Counted from the first letter of the stretch, positions 1 through 10,157 are shown. The stretch is 64,000 bases of DNA from CAWBCI01 sp963787195 (GCA_963787195.1 CAWBCI010000020.1:62001-126000), one strand, 5' to 3'. The notes: a model not told the origin generated them from the sequence alone. Made by a program: numbers and translations.

Positions 1-3000
1 TAAAACCCGAAAGTGTACTAAAAAGTTCAGTCAGCATCGTCCCAAAATGCTTTTTATGCTGTTCGCTGTCAGCATCCCTGATCAGTATGACCCCTCCGGA
101 TTCCAGATGCCGGATGCAATTTGTCAGAAGGATTTCCTGTTCATCTTCCGGCATATAATGCAATACATCACTTAAAATAAAGCCCCGGCTGTTCTCAATT
201 TCAAAGGACCTGATATCAGAGGCGAAAAATTCCAGATATTCATTTTTCGCCGAACAATTAGCCGCGACCTCTATTTTTTCAGCATCGTAATCTATAGCGG
301 TAATTTTTCTTCCCCTGGCCATGAAATACAACATATAGTCCATATAACCGTATCCGCAGCCTATATCCGTGATTTGACCTTCCTTTGGCAAGTATTTATC
401 AAAAATAACATAATTATTTTCAAGGCGGAGTTTAGTACGGAGATACCATTCCAGCACGGGCCCTTTGTAAATATAGTTTTTTATAAGAATATCCCTGTAA
501 AATTGCGGGGTTTCGTATTCCGCAGCCATCTCCTTATAAGTACTGATAAAGAATTTCCGGAATGCCCTGGAACGTTCCAGGAGATCCGAACCATAGGCCG
601 GATCAGCGGGTGAAACGCGTGGAAATATTTTCAGTGTTACATAGCCCGATTTCAGGAAGGGCTCACCTTTTATCATACAATGTCCCGAGCCATGCACAAC
701 GATGGGAATGATGTCCAGTCGAAGGGTTTCTGCAATATGGAAGGCCCCTTTGTGAAACCTCTTTATGCTAAGGTCCGCCGATCGGGTACCTTCCGGAAAT
801 ACCATGATGGAATAGCCCTGTGAAACTTTTTCCCGGAGCTTGTCCATGATCTTGTCAGAGCCTTCCGAAACAGTATAAAAATCAGCTAAATGGACGATAA
901 ACCCATATACCGGATGCTTTTGAACCCAGTCATTGGTTAAAATGATAAGTTTAGGATGCAGCAGCATCATCAGCACCAGATCCAAGATGCGACTGATGAT
1001 TGGAAATGATCACTGATGGTTTTTTAAAGTCTTCAGCATTAATATTTATAATTGTTTTCCGTATGGTGAATACTGCGTAAACAATTATACGCGAAGCTAT
1101 CATGAGCCAGTAATGGAAGATGGCTGATTTTTGTTTCTTTTTTAAGGGAAGAAGGTAGAAGAGTATAAAACCGGCAATAGTCAGGACAAGGCTTCCGATG
1201 AGGAAGATCAACAGGGTCATGATCGAAATGGCAAAATTCCCGAAAGTTATGGGGACCACCCTTCTTTTACCGCGGTATGAGATCAGCCACCTGAAGAGTA
1301 AGGGCTCCAGTGTGAAAGTAATGAACAGCACCGAACTGATCCCGATGATAGCTGAGAGGGCAATGGATTTGAGGGCCGGATGTTTCGCGAGGATCAGAAC
1401 TCCCAATCCTATCAGGGTCGTAATGGCTGATAATAATATTGAAGTTTTGAAGGATGTCAGTTTTTTCTCCCCGAATTTATATTCGTGCAGCATCCCGTTC
1501 ATAATGAAAATCCCATAGTCGATCCCTATCCCGAAAACAAAGGATGAAATGATGATGTTGAAAATATTGAATTGCAATCCGCTTAGTGACATGATACCGA
1601 GAGTCCATATCCAGCTAATCAGCATCGGAATGAAGGTGATGATGGCCAGCTCTATCCTTCCGTAAGCCACCAGCAATATGGCAAAGACCATCAGCAGCGA
1701 AACCCAGACAAGAAGATTCAGATCATCTTTCAGTATGTCGATAAAAGTAGTTGTGAGGAATTGTTTGTCAAAGATAAAAGTATGAGAGTCCTCTCCCAGG
1801 GCATCATAGACTTTTTGTTTATCCTGCAACTTGACTTTCAATATGGTAGCAACGGTGGAAAAATCTTTGGCCGGGTAGATATACTGGTTCAGGAACATTT
1901 TCTCCAGTTTATCAAAGGCTGATGGCGGGAGGGTCTGATATTCATGATCCAGCACATCATGGAAGAAGGCGTCAAAAGCATCAGGTTTGAAACCCAGTAT
2001 AGCAGCTTCCTTTAAGATTCCCTTCTTGAGTTCCTCTTTTTTATCCGGGGTCCAGAATGAATTCCACCGGGCAATCTTTGCTCTCTGGAGCGAGTCGGAG
2101 AGCAGTATCCCATCCACGGAAGTGTATTTTTTCACGATGCCTTCATCCTGAAGTTTCTTCACCTGTTTGGCTAATTGTTCGTTATTCCTGAGGGCCTCAT
2201 CCATGTTTTTTCCGGTCGATACCAGGTAGACGGAACGGAGGGTGTAATCGTTGATCCGGTCAAGGGTTTTTTCTGCTTTCTGCAGTCTTTTATCCACAAA
2301 GCTGAGATTGCTCATATCGCTTTCAAAGGAAATTTTTCTTGCAGTAAAAATGAAGAGGATAGTGAGTCCCAAAATGATGAACTGCAGGATGCGTTTTTTG
2401 TCGAAGGGATAGGAAGCAAGACGATCGATAAAAGGCAGCCATGATTTTTTTGACCCTGAACTAAGGGCTTTTTTCCCAAGTATTTGCGGAAGCAGGGTAA
2501 GGGTCAGCAGCGCTGCGGCCATCACGCTGAAAGCCGAGAAAAGGCCCAGGTCACGGATGGCTCCGGAACGGACCAGCAAGAGCGTGAAAAATGCCCCGGC
2601 GGTTGTCAGGCTACTCATGATAATGGGAGTCGAGAGGTCTTTGAGGGCCGTGATGGAATCTCCGCTTTTACGTGCATGGTTCAGGAAATGCAAGGCATAA
2701 TCTACTGAAATACCCAGCAATACGGCACCAAAGCCAAGGGAGATGGCCGAGATGCTTTTTCCAATCAGGAAGAGTATGGCCAGGGCGAAGCCTGCCCCTA
2801 ATACTGAAGGCAGAAATATCAGGATGAAACTGGATTTTTTCCGGAAATACAGGAAGATAAATGCAATTAAAAGAAAAGCGGCCAGGGAAACCGTAAGGTA
2901 AATATCTTTTTTTATCTGCCGTGCATTCCCAGCTGCCACAGCCGCCGACCCGAAATAATCGGCCGTGACTTTATCCTTAAACTGATCTTCGGTTTGATGG

Positions 3001-3719
3001 ATAATCCGGTCCAGTTCCTCCATAAGGATTCCATTCTCCCCTGTTTTTGACGATGCGTAGGCCGGTACTATGAACATCATCAGGTATTTATCTCCGGAAG
3101 AAAATATGTAGCTGTCACGTATCGAATAACTTTGATCCAGCTGCAATGACCTGAGCCTTTTTAACCCATAGGAAGTAAGGCTTAGCGGGTCCTTCATGAT
3201 ATAATCCTTCATGATCATACTGGCCGGAGAAAGCAGGCTCCGGTAGTCTTTGCGGATGATTTCCCTCAGATTATTCTCCTGCAGTGCGGAGTCTATTGAA
3301 ATGTAATCGGAAGAATCAAGGAAGAAAGGTATGTTCCGGTAGAATTCCCCGTAAACCTGGCTGAACAGCGAATCCTGAACTTTCAGGCGGATTTCCCTGA
3401 TATAATCCGGTACGAGCCGGGCCTTGAGTGAATCTTCCAGGACATTGGCAAAAGCTTCCAGCATTTCCGGGTCCGTTAAAGCCGAACTATCTGTAAGGGT
3501 GATATACATGACCAACTGTTCTGAAATACGGGTGTGCTCGAAAACCCGGTTAAATTTTACCAGTTTTTCATTCTGAGGCAGGACCTTATTAATGTCTTCT
3601 TCCAGTTTCAGTCCTGAAGCAAACCACGCGGCCAGGCCGGTCATTATAATGAATAAGCCTAATGACGCCAGGCGGTAGCGGCGAAAAAGTTTATAAAGTA
3701 AGATGAAGAATCCTCCCAT
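1..3719 (-). CDS. MMPL/RND exporter fused to PlsC-type acyltransferase and SAM methyltransferase (frameshifted, 3' end off the window)
   Basis: The first ~860 codons form an RND/MMPL lipid exporter: two sets of membrane segments, each with the GxxxDYxxF/H-type motif (LGISVDYALHF and GIGIDYGIFI), around large periplasmic loops. The frame then enters an acyltransferase domain at SNHQSH and stops at 951. Dropping one base near 982-983 restores SNHQSHLDLVLMML and a reading open to base 1, with the PlsC motif FPEGTRS and then a class I methyltransferase motif (DIGCGYGYMDYML). I know the same three-part protein from other Bacteroidota flexirubin loci. Inferred role: export of the pigment or its precursor, with an acyl transfer and a methylation step. 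Start chosen at the ATG next to the GT2 gene. The indel may be real or a sequencing error. Confidence 0.85.
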
Positions 3720-3738
3720 CGATGCTTGTTATATACTT

Positions 3739-4992
3739 TTAACTTTCCTCATTTTGTTCGTAAATATTCAGCGCTGAAGTGGCGGAGTTCAATGATTCTG
3801 CCGTTTTCAGTTCCTTTTCCCTCTTCCTGAAAAGGAATAACATTATATAAGTCAAAAGTCCCAGACTTATGGCGAGGATTGAACCAAAGACCAGGGCGCC
3901 AGTGGCGTACTGGAAAATGTTGTTTTTTACAAATTCCAGGTTCAGTCCTTTAGAATAGTCAATATCAGCAGGATTATTCAATATGATTCCACCGGTTTTA
4001 TAACTTAAATAAAGAATGAATGGAATCATTGGCGGGATGCTGATATTTGCTGCCACCAGGGTAATAATTTTATTCAGTTTCAGGAAGTAGGCCAATGCTA
4101 GTGCCACGGCCGTCTGCCAGCCCCATATAGGGGCAATTCCGACAAAGACACCTAAGGCGACGGATGCAGCTTTCCGGAAGTTAGATTCGTTCGGGTCGAG
4201 CAGGTATTTGATGAAAAAATTCCTCAGGTTTTCCCTGTTCAGTCCTCTTAAAATTTGAAATGGCCTTACAAAAAGCAGGGCCAGCAAAACAAGGACAGTG
4301 TTCAGCAGGCTAATCCTGAAGAAATCCCAAAAAGGACGAAAATGTGTGACCCTTTCTTCTTTGGAAGGGTAGTAAACACTGACCGGGACACTGCGGATCG
4401 GGACTCCTTTCCAGGCGGCCCTGACGATTACCTCTATCTCAAATTCAAAACGCCGGGTAAAAAAGTGCATTTTATGCAAGGGCTCCAGTGGATAAAGCCT
4501 GTATCCTGATTGTGTGTCAGGGAGTTTGATGCCTGTTTCCACCCTGAACCAGAAATTCGAAAAGCGGTTCCCGAAGGTAGTTCCGCCCGGAATGCCATCC
4601 TGACTGAGGTTCCTGGCGCCTATCACAAGGCTGCCTGGTTGTTTTTCTATCATATCGATGAAAAACGGCAGGTCCTGCGGTAGATGTTGTCCGTCGGAAT
4701 CTATAGTAATTGCATACTTATAGCCCAAATTGAAGGCTTCATTGAATCCTTTCCGGAGCGCATAACCTTTTCCCTTGTTAACTGGGTATGAAATCAGCCT
4801 GACTGTGGGAAAAGAATCCAGGATCATCAGGCTGTCATCAGTAGAACCGTCATTGACAATCAGGACCTGATCTGTATAGTCAAGGGTTTCCCTGAGTACC
4901 CTTTCCAGGGTCAAAGGGTTGTTATAGGTTGGGATGATGACACAACAGGAATATTCCCGGAAGCTATCAGTGTATTTAGTCAAGGCAGTCAT
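3739..4992 (-). CDS. GT2 glycosyltransferase with C-terminal DUF2062 membrane domain
   Basis: Residues ~18-230 are a GT-A family 2 glycosyltransferase: VIIPTYNN at the start, VNDGSTDD for nucleotide binding and the DxD-type motif TIDSDGQH. Residues ~240-400 carry several hydrophobic segments and match the DUF2062 type (GVFVGIAPIWGWQTAVALALA). The ATG start is 33 bp past the neighbouring haem-binding gene, and the gene ends 19 bp before the exporter, so it looks cotranscribed with it. GT2-DUF2062 proteins are regular members of flexirubin/aryl-polyene loci, where they are thought to decorate or anchor the product. The sugar donor and the acceptor cannot be read from the sequence. Confidence 0.85.
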   Translation of the reverse strand: MTALTKYTDSFREYSCCVIIPTYNNPLTLERVLRETLDYTDQVLIVNDGSTDDSLMILDSFPTVRLISYPVNKGKGYALRKGFNEAFNLGYKYAITIDSDGQHLPQDLPFFIDMIEKQPGSLVIGARNLSQDGIPGGTTFGNRFSNFWFRVETGIKLPDTQSGYRLYPLEPLHKMHFFTRRFEFEIEVIVRAAWKGVPIRSVPVSVYYPSKEERVTHFRPFWDFFRISLLNTVLVLLALLFVRPFQILRGLNRENLRNFFIKYLLDPNESNFRKAASVALGVFVGIAPIWGWQTAVALALAYFLKLNKIITLVAANISIPPMIPFILYLSYKTGGIILNNPADIDYSKGLNLEFVKNNIFQYATGALVFGSILAISLGLLTYIMLFLFRKREKELKTAESLNSATSALNIYEQNEES

Positions 4993-5025
4993 TCATTAAA
5001 ACTATGCAGGAACAGGCCTGTCAGA

Positions 5026-5493
5026 TTATTTTTTTTTCAAAACCTCTTCCCCTGCACTGTCGGTCCAGTCACAAATATCTTTCTTCTCTTTTTCATTTAA
5101 ATTGGCGCTGCTGTGCATCCACACATAAGATTGGAGCGGCATCTCATCAGAGTTCAGTTCTTCGCAAATATCATTCAGAAGCTTCAGTTGTTTCTTCTTA
5201 TCATAGGTTCCCCATTCCGAAAAATTCAGATGCTTTTTTGCATGAGTGATGTGATAGTTCAGAAACCACGAAACAGGTGCGAAATTGTTATAGAAAGGAT
5301 AGCGGGTATTGTTCGAATGGCAGTCAAAGCAGGCATTGGCAAGGTTGCCCCTCACGTTGGAAGGAATCTGGAGCTGGAATATGATGTCTTCAGTTGTCTC
5401 TCCCTTGGAGATGTTTTTTTTAGGCTGGAAAAATTGAATAATGATAAATATCACAGCCAGGGAAACAAGAATGTAGATCCAGGTTTTTTTCAT
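5026..5493 (-). CDS. Membrane-anchored haem-binding-domain protein (one CxxCH)
   Basis: A short protein with an N-terminal membrane anchor (KTWIYILVSLAVIFIIIQFF) followed by one c-type haem motif, ACFDCHSN, and the tail MPLQSYVWMH...CDW typical of the Bacteroidota haem-binding domain family (PF14376-like). I chose the ATG at 5493, 13 codons inside the longest frame, because it puts the signal anchor at the N-terminus. It is paired with a related single-haem gene at 5590-6006. Both sit between the glycosyltransferase and the dehydratase of the pigment locus. A role in electron transfer or redox sensing is inference. Confidence 0.8.
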   Translation of the reverse strand: MKKTWIYILVSLAVIFIIIQFFQPKKNISKGETTEDIIFQLQIPSNVRGNLANACFDCHSNNTRYPFYNNFAPVSWFLNYHITHAKKHLNFSEWGTYDKKKQLKLLNDICEELNSDEMPLQSYVWMHSSANLNEKEKKDICDWTDSAGEEVLKKK

Positions 5494-5518
5494 GCTGCAG
5501 GTATTAATTTTCAGATAT

Positions 5519-5554
5519 AAAAAATGAAGCAACCCATTTGGCAGATTGCTTCAT
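5519..5554 (-). terminator. Hairpin terminator downstream of the haem-binding gene at 5590-6006
   Basis: On the minus strand a 9-bp perfect stem (ATGAAGCAA / TTGCTTCAT, plus-strand arms 5524-5532 and 5546-5554) with a 13-nt loop is followed by a run of six T (A run at 5519-5524 on the plus strand). It lies 35 bp past the stop of the upstream gene and just before the next ATG at 5493, so it could end or attenuate transcription between the two haem-binding genes. Confidence 0.6.
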
Positions 5555-5589
5555 CAAAAATAATGTTTTTAACTGGAATATCGGGCAAT

Positions 5590-6006
5590 TTATTCTCCTA
5601 TCAGCTTTTTTGATTCGTCTTCAGTCCATTTGATGAAATCCTGTTTCTGTGCATCTGTGAAAGCTTTGTCCGGAAATCTTTCAAGGAATTTTTTGGGAGG
5701 CATCTTACCTTTATTGATGACATCCTTAATATCACCGAGTTTGCCTACTTTCTTCGCATCAGAATAATCATTCCAATGGTCGAAATTCAGCTTGGCCTTG
5801 GACTTAATATTGGATGACTTATCAGAATGGCAATTAAAGCAAGTACTTTCTATAACTGCAGTGACATCCTTAGGGAAACCCAAGTCAGTTTTATCCTGAG
5901 GGGCCTGACTTTTTACAATTACATTCTTCACTTCAGGAACTGTGAAGGCCATAATTACCGCAACTGTAAACAATGCAATAATAATTGATGTGAGTAATTT
6001 TTTCAT
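5590..6006 (-). CDS. Haem-binding-domain protein (one CxxCH)
   Basis: A 138-residue protein with an N-terminal signal or anchor (KKLLTSIIIALFTVAVIMAF), one c-type haem site (STCFNCHSD), a conserved LNFDHWNDY-like segment and GKMPPKKFL, which is the pattern of the haem-binding domain family. It is clearly a paralogue of the gene at 5026-5493, which shares the order CxxCH, FSEW/FDHW, MP. It is separated from that gene by a hairpin terminator and from the dehydratase upstream by 157 bp, so it may have its own promoter. Periplasmic haem binding is a family-based expectation; the partner is unknown. Confidence 0.8.
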   Translation of the reverse strand: MKKLLTSIIIALFTVAVIMAFTVPEVKNVIVKSQAPQDKTDLGFPKDVTAVIESTCFNCHSDKSSNIKSKAKLNFDHWNDYSDAKKVGKLGDIKDVINKGKMPPKKFLERFPDKAFTDAQKQDFIKWTEDESKKLIGE

Positions 6007-6163
6007 AGATGTATTAATTTAAGGTTTGTCAGATCTTAGGCACTATTAACACAAATATATGCATTTTGTTTGAGATTTTAAAAGGAAATTTGCAATAATC
6101 ATGCCTTACAATAAGGAGAAAAATGCATGCATTGTTAAGGAGTTATTTCAGGGCATTTCAAAA

Positions 6164-6538
6164 TCAATGCAGGTCAGTTTCAAAGACACCTTTAAACTTC
6201 ATGAAAACCTCATCCTTGAAATAGATTATTGCATTGGAGCGATACTCTTGCGTTTCAGTTTTTTCCAGCAGGATTTTCACGAAAACATCCGGATTCACAC
6301 CAGGATCAATAGGATTCAGGAATTTTATCTGGGAAGCGTCCCTTAAAGTGAGCGGAAACTCCGCAGCTATCTCCGCTAATTCACGGACGATCTGTACCAG
6401 GCACACCCCGGGGACTACCGGATGATCCGGGAAATGCCCCTCAAAAATGGGGTCAGATGCATTGAAATGAATGGAGCAATCCAATGTCTGGTCCTTTTTA
6501 TTGATCTGCACTATGGAGTATAAATGGTCTTTCAGCAT
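6164..6538 (-). CDS. Hotdog-fold 3-hydroxyacyl-ACP dehydratase (FabZ-like)
   Basis: At 124 residues this has the single-hotdog length. The FabZ signature GHFPDHPVVPGVCLVQ lies at ~35-50 and contains the catalytic His of the family, followed by ...KFLNPIDPG. It is one of two dehydratases in the locus; the other, at 20085-20519, is the FabA-like/ApeI-ApeP type. In aryl-polyene assembly a dehydratase removes water from the 3-hydroxyacyl-ACP in each cycle and leaves the conjugated double bonds in place. Start: the only good ATG. There is a 79-bp gap to the lipoprotein gene upstream. Confidence 0.85.
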   Translation of the reverse strand: MLKDHLYSIVQINKKDQTLDCSIHFNASDPIFEGHFPDHPVVPGVCLVQIVRELAEIAAEFPLTLRDASQIKFLNPIDPGVNPDVFVKILLEKTETQEYRSNAIIYFKDEVFMKFKGVFETDLH

Positions 6539-6617
6539 AATATATTGTGATATCCATTAATTCGTCAAATATGAGGTTTATTAACTTATAAGCGACAGAT
6601 CATCCTTCATAAAAAAC

Positions 6618-7277
6618 CTATTCTATTCTTTTCATTATGATATTCAATCCCGAACCTTTATGATGAATATCAATTTCAGAAGGACTGCCCGGATATTTTT
6701 CCGAATAAAGAAAGGACGCCCTTGCCTTTGGCATATTACATGAAGAAACAGAACGGGCGATAAAGGGTCGGGCTTTTTCTTCGAAACCGATATAATATTT
6801 CCGGCTTTTCAATCCCGCATATTCGGCCAGAAAGCTATGATTTTTTTTATTTTGATAAAGAGGGAAATCCTGAACTTCATTTTCAGGTTGGAAAATTAAC
6901 CTGAAACTTTCCTGCAGGGCGCTAATAAGCGCTTTTCTGTTAAGGGGGCCATAAATCTTCTGAATTTGCAGTACAGGAGCGCCCGAACTGTCCTTCTGAA
7001 AATCCCCGTCCAGAAAACTCATTCCCAGTTCATTGAAAAATGATATACGGAAGTGCTCCCCTGAAACTCTTTTAATCAGCATAAGCCCACCGAATTCATG
7101 CCCCCTAACACTTATATTTGTTTTATATAAGCCGCGACTAAAGGTATCCGCAAAAGCCGGCCGGATAATTCCGGGAGTGCTCCCCGAAGTCCGTTTGTAA
7201 TCAGTCAGCGCACAGCCTTGCAAGATGAAAAACAGGAGGCTAATCCAGCTTAAAGACTTTATCAGGTATTTCCCCAT
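6618..7277 (-). CDS. Putative lipoprotein of the pigment locus
   Basis: A 219-residue protein with a lipoprotein signal (SLSWISLLFFILQGC, lipobox Cys at about residue 22). The rest has no motif I recognise, apart from a beta-rich look and a PLYQNKKN segment. Its start lies 38 bp inside the 3' end of the LolA-like gene, a translational overlap that suggests the two work together. Outer-membrane lipoproteins beside LolA-like and MMPL genes recur in aryl-polyene clusters and are thought to help deliver the product to the outer membrane. Here that is inference from position. Confidence 0.7.
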   Translation of the reverse strand: MGKYLIKSLSWISLLFFILQGCALTDYKRTSGSTPGIIRPAFADTFSRGLYKTNISVRGHEFGGLMLIKRVSGEHFRISFFNELGMSFLDGDFQKDSSGAPVLQIQKIYGPLNRKALISALQESFRLIFQPENEVQDFPLYQNKKNHSFLAEYAGLKSRKYYIGFEEKARPFIARSVSSCNMPKARASFLYSEKYPGSPSEIDIHHKGSGLNIIMKRIE

Positions 7278-7881
7278 TCAATACTTTGTTTTGAAAAATG
7301 ATATTGGTATAATCCCCTGATTTTTCAATCATCCGGATACTGTCAACTGTGAAATCCTTTTTATTCACGGAAATCTCGATCCGGGCCAGGAAGTCCTTCA
7401 TACCTTCTGATAGGGGGACAAGGGATAAAATATAATGAGAACCGCCATCAAAATATTCAGTCTTAAATTTACCCGAATTCAGGACAGTCCCGTTCACCAC
7501 CCCCATCATAATTTCATTAATTTCTGAGAACATACGGTTAGATGTGGCATCAAAGGTATTCGCCTTGCCTTCATCAATGACCTTAATTCTCCCATTATTA
7601 AGAATGATGGTATATTGGTAGGGGCTGGTATATTCCCAACGGAGTTGATTGTCTTTTTTGAAGAAAAATTTTCCATGGGATGTGACCTTGTCCTGCAGGA
7701 AACTGAGTTCTTTTTCCTGGATGAAGTCACTTTCTATAGTCTTAGTATCAGCGGCAGCTTTATTAATTTGGGAAATAAGTTCTGCAGGATCGGCGACAGG
7801 CTTTCTTTCCTGGGCGGTTAAAGTCTGATAACCCGCTGATAAGACCAAAGCGAGCATTAAACAGATATATCTTGATTTCAT
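7240..7881 (-). CDS. LolA-like outer-membrane lipoprotein carrier protein
   Basis: A 213-residue periplasmic protein with a signal peptide (SRYICLMLALVLSAGYQTLTAQ) and a LolA-type fold pattern: KTIESDFIQEK, HGKFFFKKDNQLRWEYTSPY and the closing DxFxxKVxNxxIPDKVF-like segment. LolA moves lipoproteins across the periplasm. LolA-like paralogues inside aryl-polyene/flexirubin clusters are believed to carry the lipid-linked pigment. It follows DUF2141 by 4 bp and overlaps the lipoprotein downstream by 38 bp. Confidence 0.85.
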   Translation of the reverse strand: MKSRYICLMLALVLSAGYQTLTAQERKPVADPAELISQINKAAADTKTIESDFIQEKELSFLQDKVTSHGKFFFKKDNQLRWEYTSPYQYTIILNNGRIKVIDEGKANTFDATSNRMFSEINEIMMGVVNGTVLNSGKFKTEYFDGGSHYILSLVPLSEGMKDFLARIEISVNKKDFTVDSIRMIEKSGDYTNIIFQNKVLNGEIPDKVFKLD

Positions 7882-7885
7882 AAAA

Positions 7886-8314
7886 TTATTCTTCCTGAAA
7901 TATACTCGTAATTAATGTGATCCTGATAGTATCCTGATCAGGGACTGTGAAAACGGATTTATCGTATTTAGGAGGTCCTTTATGATTATTTGAAAACCCA
8001 AAACCTTCTTTAGGTATACCCAGTTCATTCTGGTCAAGTTTGCCATTCAGGTTCATATCCTGAAAAACAGCAATGGCATACTGACCTTCAGGCACATCAT
8101 TGAAAGTCACGGTTTCATCAGGTTTTTTTACTTCCACCATTTTGCCCATATAAGCCGAATCAAATTTCATGAACTGTTCCGGACCTTTGAAAAGTCCGAC
8201 ATAAAGGTTGCCTTGCATGGACTTTATATCGGATATTTTTACGACAAGATTATTTTTTTCGCCCGAGGGCAGGAAAAAAACTGTCAATAACAAGAAAGCG
8301 AGTTTCAGGTTCAT
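7886..8314 (-). CDS. DUF2141 family secreted protein
   Basis: With the ATG at 8314, which leaves 7 bp after the deacetylase stop, the protein starts with a clean signal peptide (NLKLAFLLLTVFFLPSG). It then shows DUF2141 landmarks: NLYVGLFKGPEQF, VPEGQYAIAVFQDMNLNGKLD and GIPKEGFGFSNN. The DxNxNGKLD loop looks like a calcium-binding loop. A longer frame begins at 8353 but overlaps the upstream gene and would bury the signal. The family's function is unknown; it is often found with pigment or carotenoid loci in Bacteroidota. Confidence 0.8.
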   Translation of the reverse strand: MNLKLAFLLLTVFFLPSGEKNNLVVKISDIKSMQGNLYVGLFKGPEQFMKFDSAYMGKMVEVKKPDETVTFNDVPEGQYAIAVFQDMNLNGKLDQNELGIPKEGFGFSNNHKGPPKYDKSVFTVPDQDTIRITLITSIFQEE

Positions 8315-8321
8315 ATTTATA

Positions 8322-9095
8322 TTAATTAAAATTTGTAAAACCCGGAAGTTCATCCGGCCTCTTTATATTATATTCTGTCTTGTGTGCGTAATCAATGATC
8401 ATTTGCATCAGTTTGTTCACGTCTCCGAGATTATCGTGCAATAAAATAATTGCCCCGGGATGCCATTTTTTGCGGATCCTTTCAAAAATGATCTGCACGC
8501 TTTCGCCTTTTGTATCCAGGCTCCTTATCGACCAGCCCATCACTTTGTAAGCCATGGAATCGACCGCTTTTCTGAGCGAAGGGTTGGTCACTCCGTAAGG
8601 GGGCCGGAACCAGAGAGGACTTTTTCCGCTAATATCTTCAAAAATTTTGTGAGTTTTCTGAAGCTCCTTTTTCATCTTTTTTGAACTGTAAAGGTCAAAA
8701 TAAGCCGAATGTGAATAAGAATGATTTCCTAAAATATGACCCTCCTCTACGATCCTTTTAAGCAGTTCCGGATATTTTTCAGCTTTTTCACCTATACAGA
8801 AAAAAGCAGCCTTGATGCCCGAAACTTTGAGCAGATCAAGCAATAAAGGCGTCGTCCCGGGATCAGGCCCGTCATCAAAACTCAGGGCTATACTTTTTTC
8901 AGTTCCATTTCCCCTGCAATACGCCTGAATATAAAAACCGGAATTCACAAAAACCGAGCCACGCACCAGGAGGAAGATATAAATTAGTATTATAAGAGCC
9001 AATACGAAAAACAGCTCATGCCGAAAATAAGTCAAAGGGGCCAGGATGAGGATAAGAATGATGAAACTCAGGCTTACGGTTTTGAAATTCAGCAT
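8322..9095 (-). CDS. Polysaccharide deacetylase family (NodB-like) protein
   Basis: Two N-terminal membrane segments (residues ~7-47) precede a NodB homology domain with the metal and catalytic motifs ALSFDDGPDPGTT, GNHSYSHS (His pair), WFRPPYG and IILLHDN. Family chemistry is metal-dependent removal of an acyl group from an N-acylated sugar. The start overlaps the end of the KS-like gene at 9089 by 7 bp. It is probably a membrane-anchored enzyme acting on a glycosylated intermediate made with the GT2 gene; that link is inference. Confidence 0.85.
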   Translation of the reverse strand: MLNFKTVSLSFIILILILAPLTYFRHELFFVLALIILIYIFLLVRGSVFVNSGFYIQAYCRGNGTEKSIALSFDDGPDPGTTPLLLDLLKVSGIKAAFFCIGEKAEKYPELLKRIVEEGHILGNHSYSHSAYFDLYSSKKMKKELQKTHKIFEDISGKSPLWFRPPYGVTNPSLRKAVDSMAYKVMGWSIRSLDTKGESVQIIFERIRKKWHPGAIILLHDNLGDVNKLMQMIIDYAHKTEYNIKRPDELPGFTNFN

Positions 9096-10156
9096 TTTGA
9101 AACCAGCATAAGAGAGTGGTTTGTATTCTTGTGTTGATTGTAAATCAAGATATTATTCAGGGGACCGGCAGGATTGGCCTGCTTCTCCATCATCAATACC
9201 TCAGGTATGGATTGATTTTTAAGGGACTTTGATGCAAGCCAGAGTGCAAAAGTACTGGCAAGAAAATGGTCCCCGCACAGCTGTTTGAAAATCCCCTGTC
9301 TTGTGTTCTGAGGAAAGTTCTGCCGGAATTGATGATAGATACCGTCGTACCTGATGTCCCCGTTTAGTCCAAGGAGTAAGAGGTCGATATCGTCTAATCC
9401 GAGCTGCAGTTCGCCGAGCAGGGACAGAGTTTCCCTAAGCAGTTTATCTGCATCCGCTTTATACATGGTTTTAAGGCCCCTTATGACCGCATAATCATTT
9501 TCATGAGGAATGCCACTTAGCAGGAAAAATGTGCTGCCTTCACCTGCAATGGTGCCTTCAGTCTGATGTTTTAATAAATCAAGGTTCCTGATCTCTTCCT
9601 TTTTCCAGAAGCCCGCGCTGTCGGTAATTTTGAAATGTAAGCTGGTTATTTCTTCTGCCCCCCCGGCCAGGATATTCTCCTGTGGGTTTTCATCCAGTCT
9701 CATCATGCTGTCGAGCAGGGCGCTTTCAAATGAAACCGGCCCGTGTACGTAAGTGTAATTGTATTTATTACATCCCAACATAACTGCTATATGGGCTCCG
9801 ACTGTATTGTGCGTCGATTGGATGAAAGACGTAGGGGTAAGGAATTTTTCATCATTATCGATGACTGAACCAAGGAATTTTTCGGTATCTTCCATCATCC
9901 CAAGACCTGTACCGGTGATGATGGCATCAGGCATTTCCACCCCTGCATCCCTCAAACAGATACCGGCAGATGTGACGCCCATCCGCAACACCCTGCTCAT
10001 GCGGCGAAGCTGAATAGGCTTGATAAATTCTTTGTAATCAGGCTCTACTGAAGTCAACATCCGGCTATTGTAATTGCGGATATCGTCCAGGAAGACCGAG
10101 TTATTGTAAGTCGGTTGAGGGGAGATGCTTCCTATGCCACGGATGTATGCTTTCAT
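9089..10156 (-). CDS. Beta-ketoacyl synthase-like chain-length factor (no active-site Cys)
   Basis: A thiolase-fold protein of 355 residues with KS-like start and middle (AYIRGIGSISPQ, STHNTVGAHIAVML, ILAGGAEEI). Where a KS has its nucleophilic Cys it reads YVHGPVSFESALL, with no Cys. The C-terminal His motifs are also degenerate. This matches the beta-ketoacyl synthase chain-length-factor type. In aryl-polyene systems such subunits pair with a true KS and set chain length; the KS here is probably the gene 1 bp upstream at 10158-11354. Confidence 0.8.
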   Translation of the reverse strand: MKAYIRGIGSISPQPTYNNSVFLDDIRNYNSRMLTSVEPDYKEFIKPIQLRRMSRVLRMGVTSAGICLRDAGVEMPDAIITGTGLGMMEDTEKFLGSVIDNDEKFLTPTSFIQSTHNTVGAHIAVMLGCNKYNYTYVHGPVSFESALLDSMMRLDENPQENILAGGAEEITSLHFKITDSAGFWKKEEIRNLDLLKHQTEGTIAGEGSTFFLLSGIPHENDYAVIRGLKTMYKADADKLLRETLSLLGELQLGLDDIDLLLLGLNGDIRYDGIYHQFRQNFPQNTRQGIFKQLCGDHFLASTFALWLASKSLKNQSIPEVLMMEKQANPAGPLNNILIYNQHKNTNHSLMLVSKC

Positions 10157-10157
10157 A

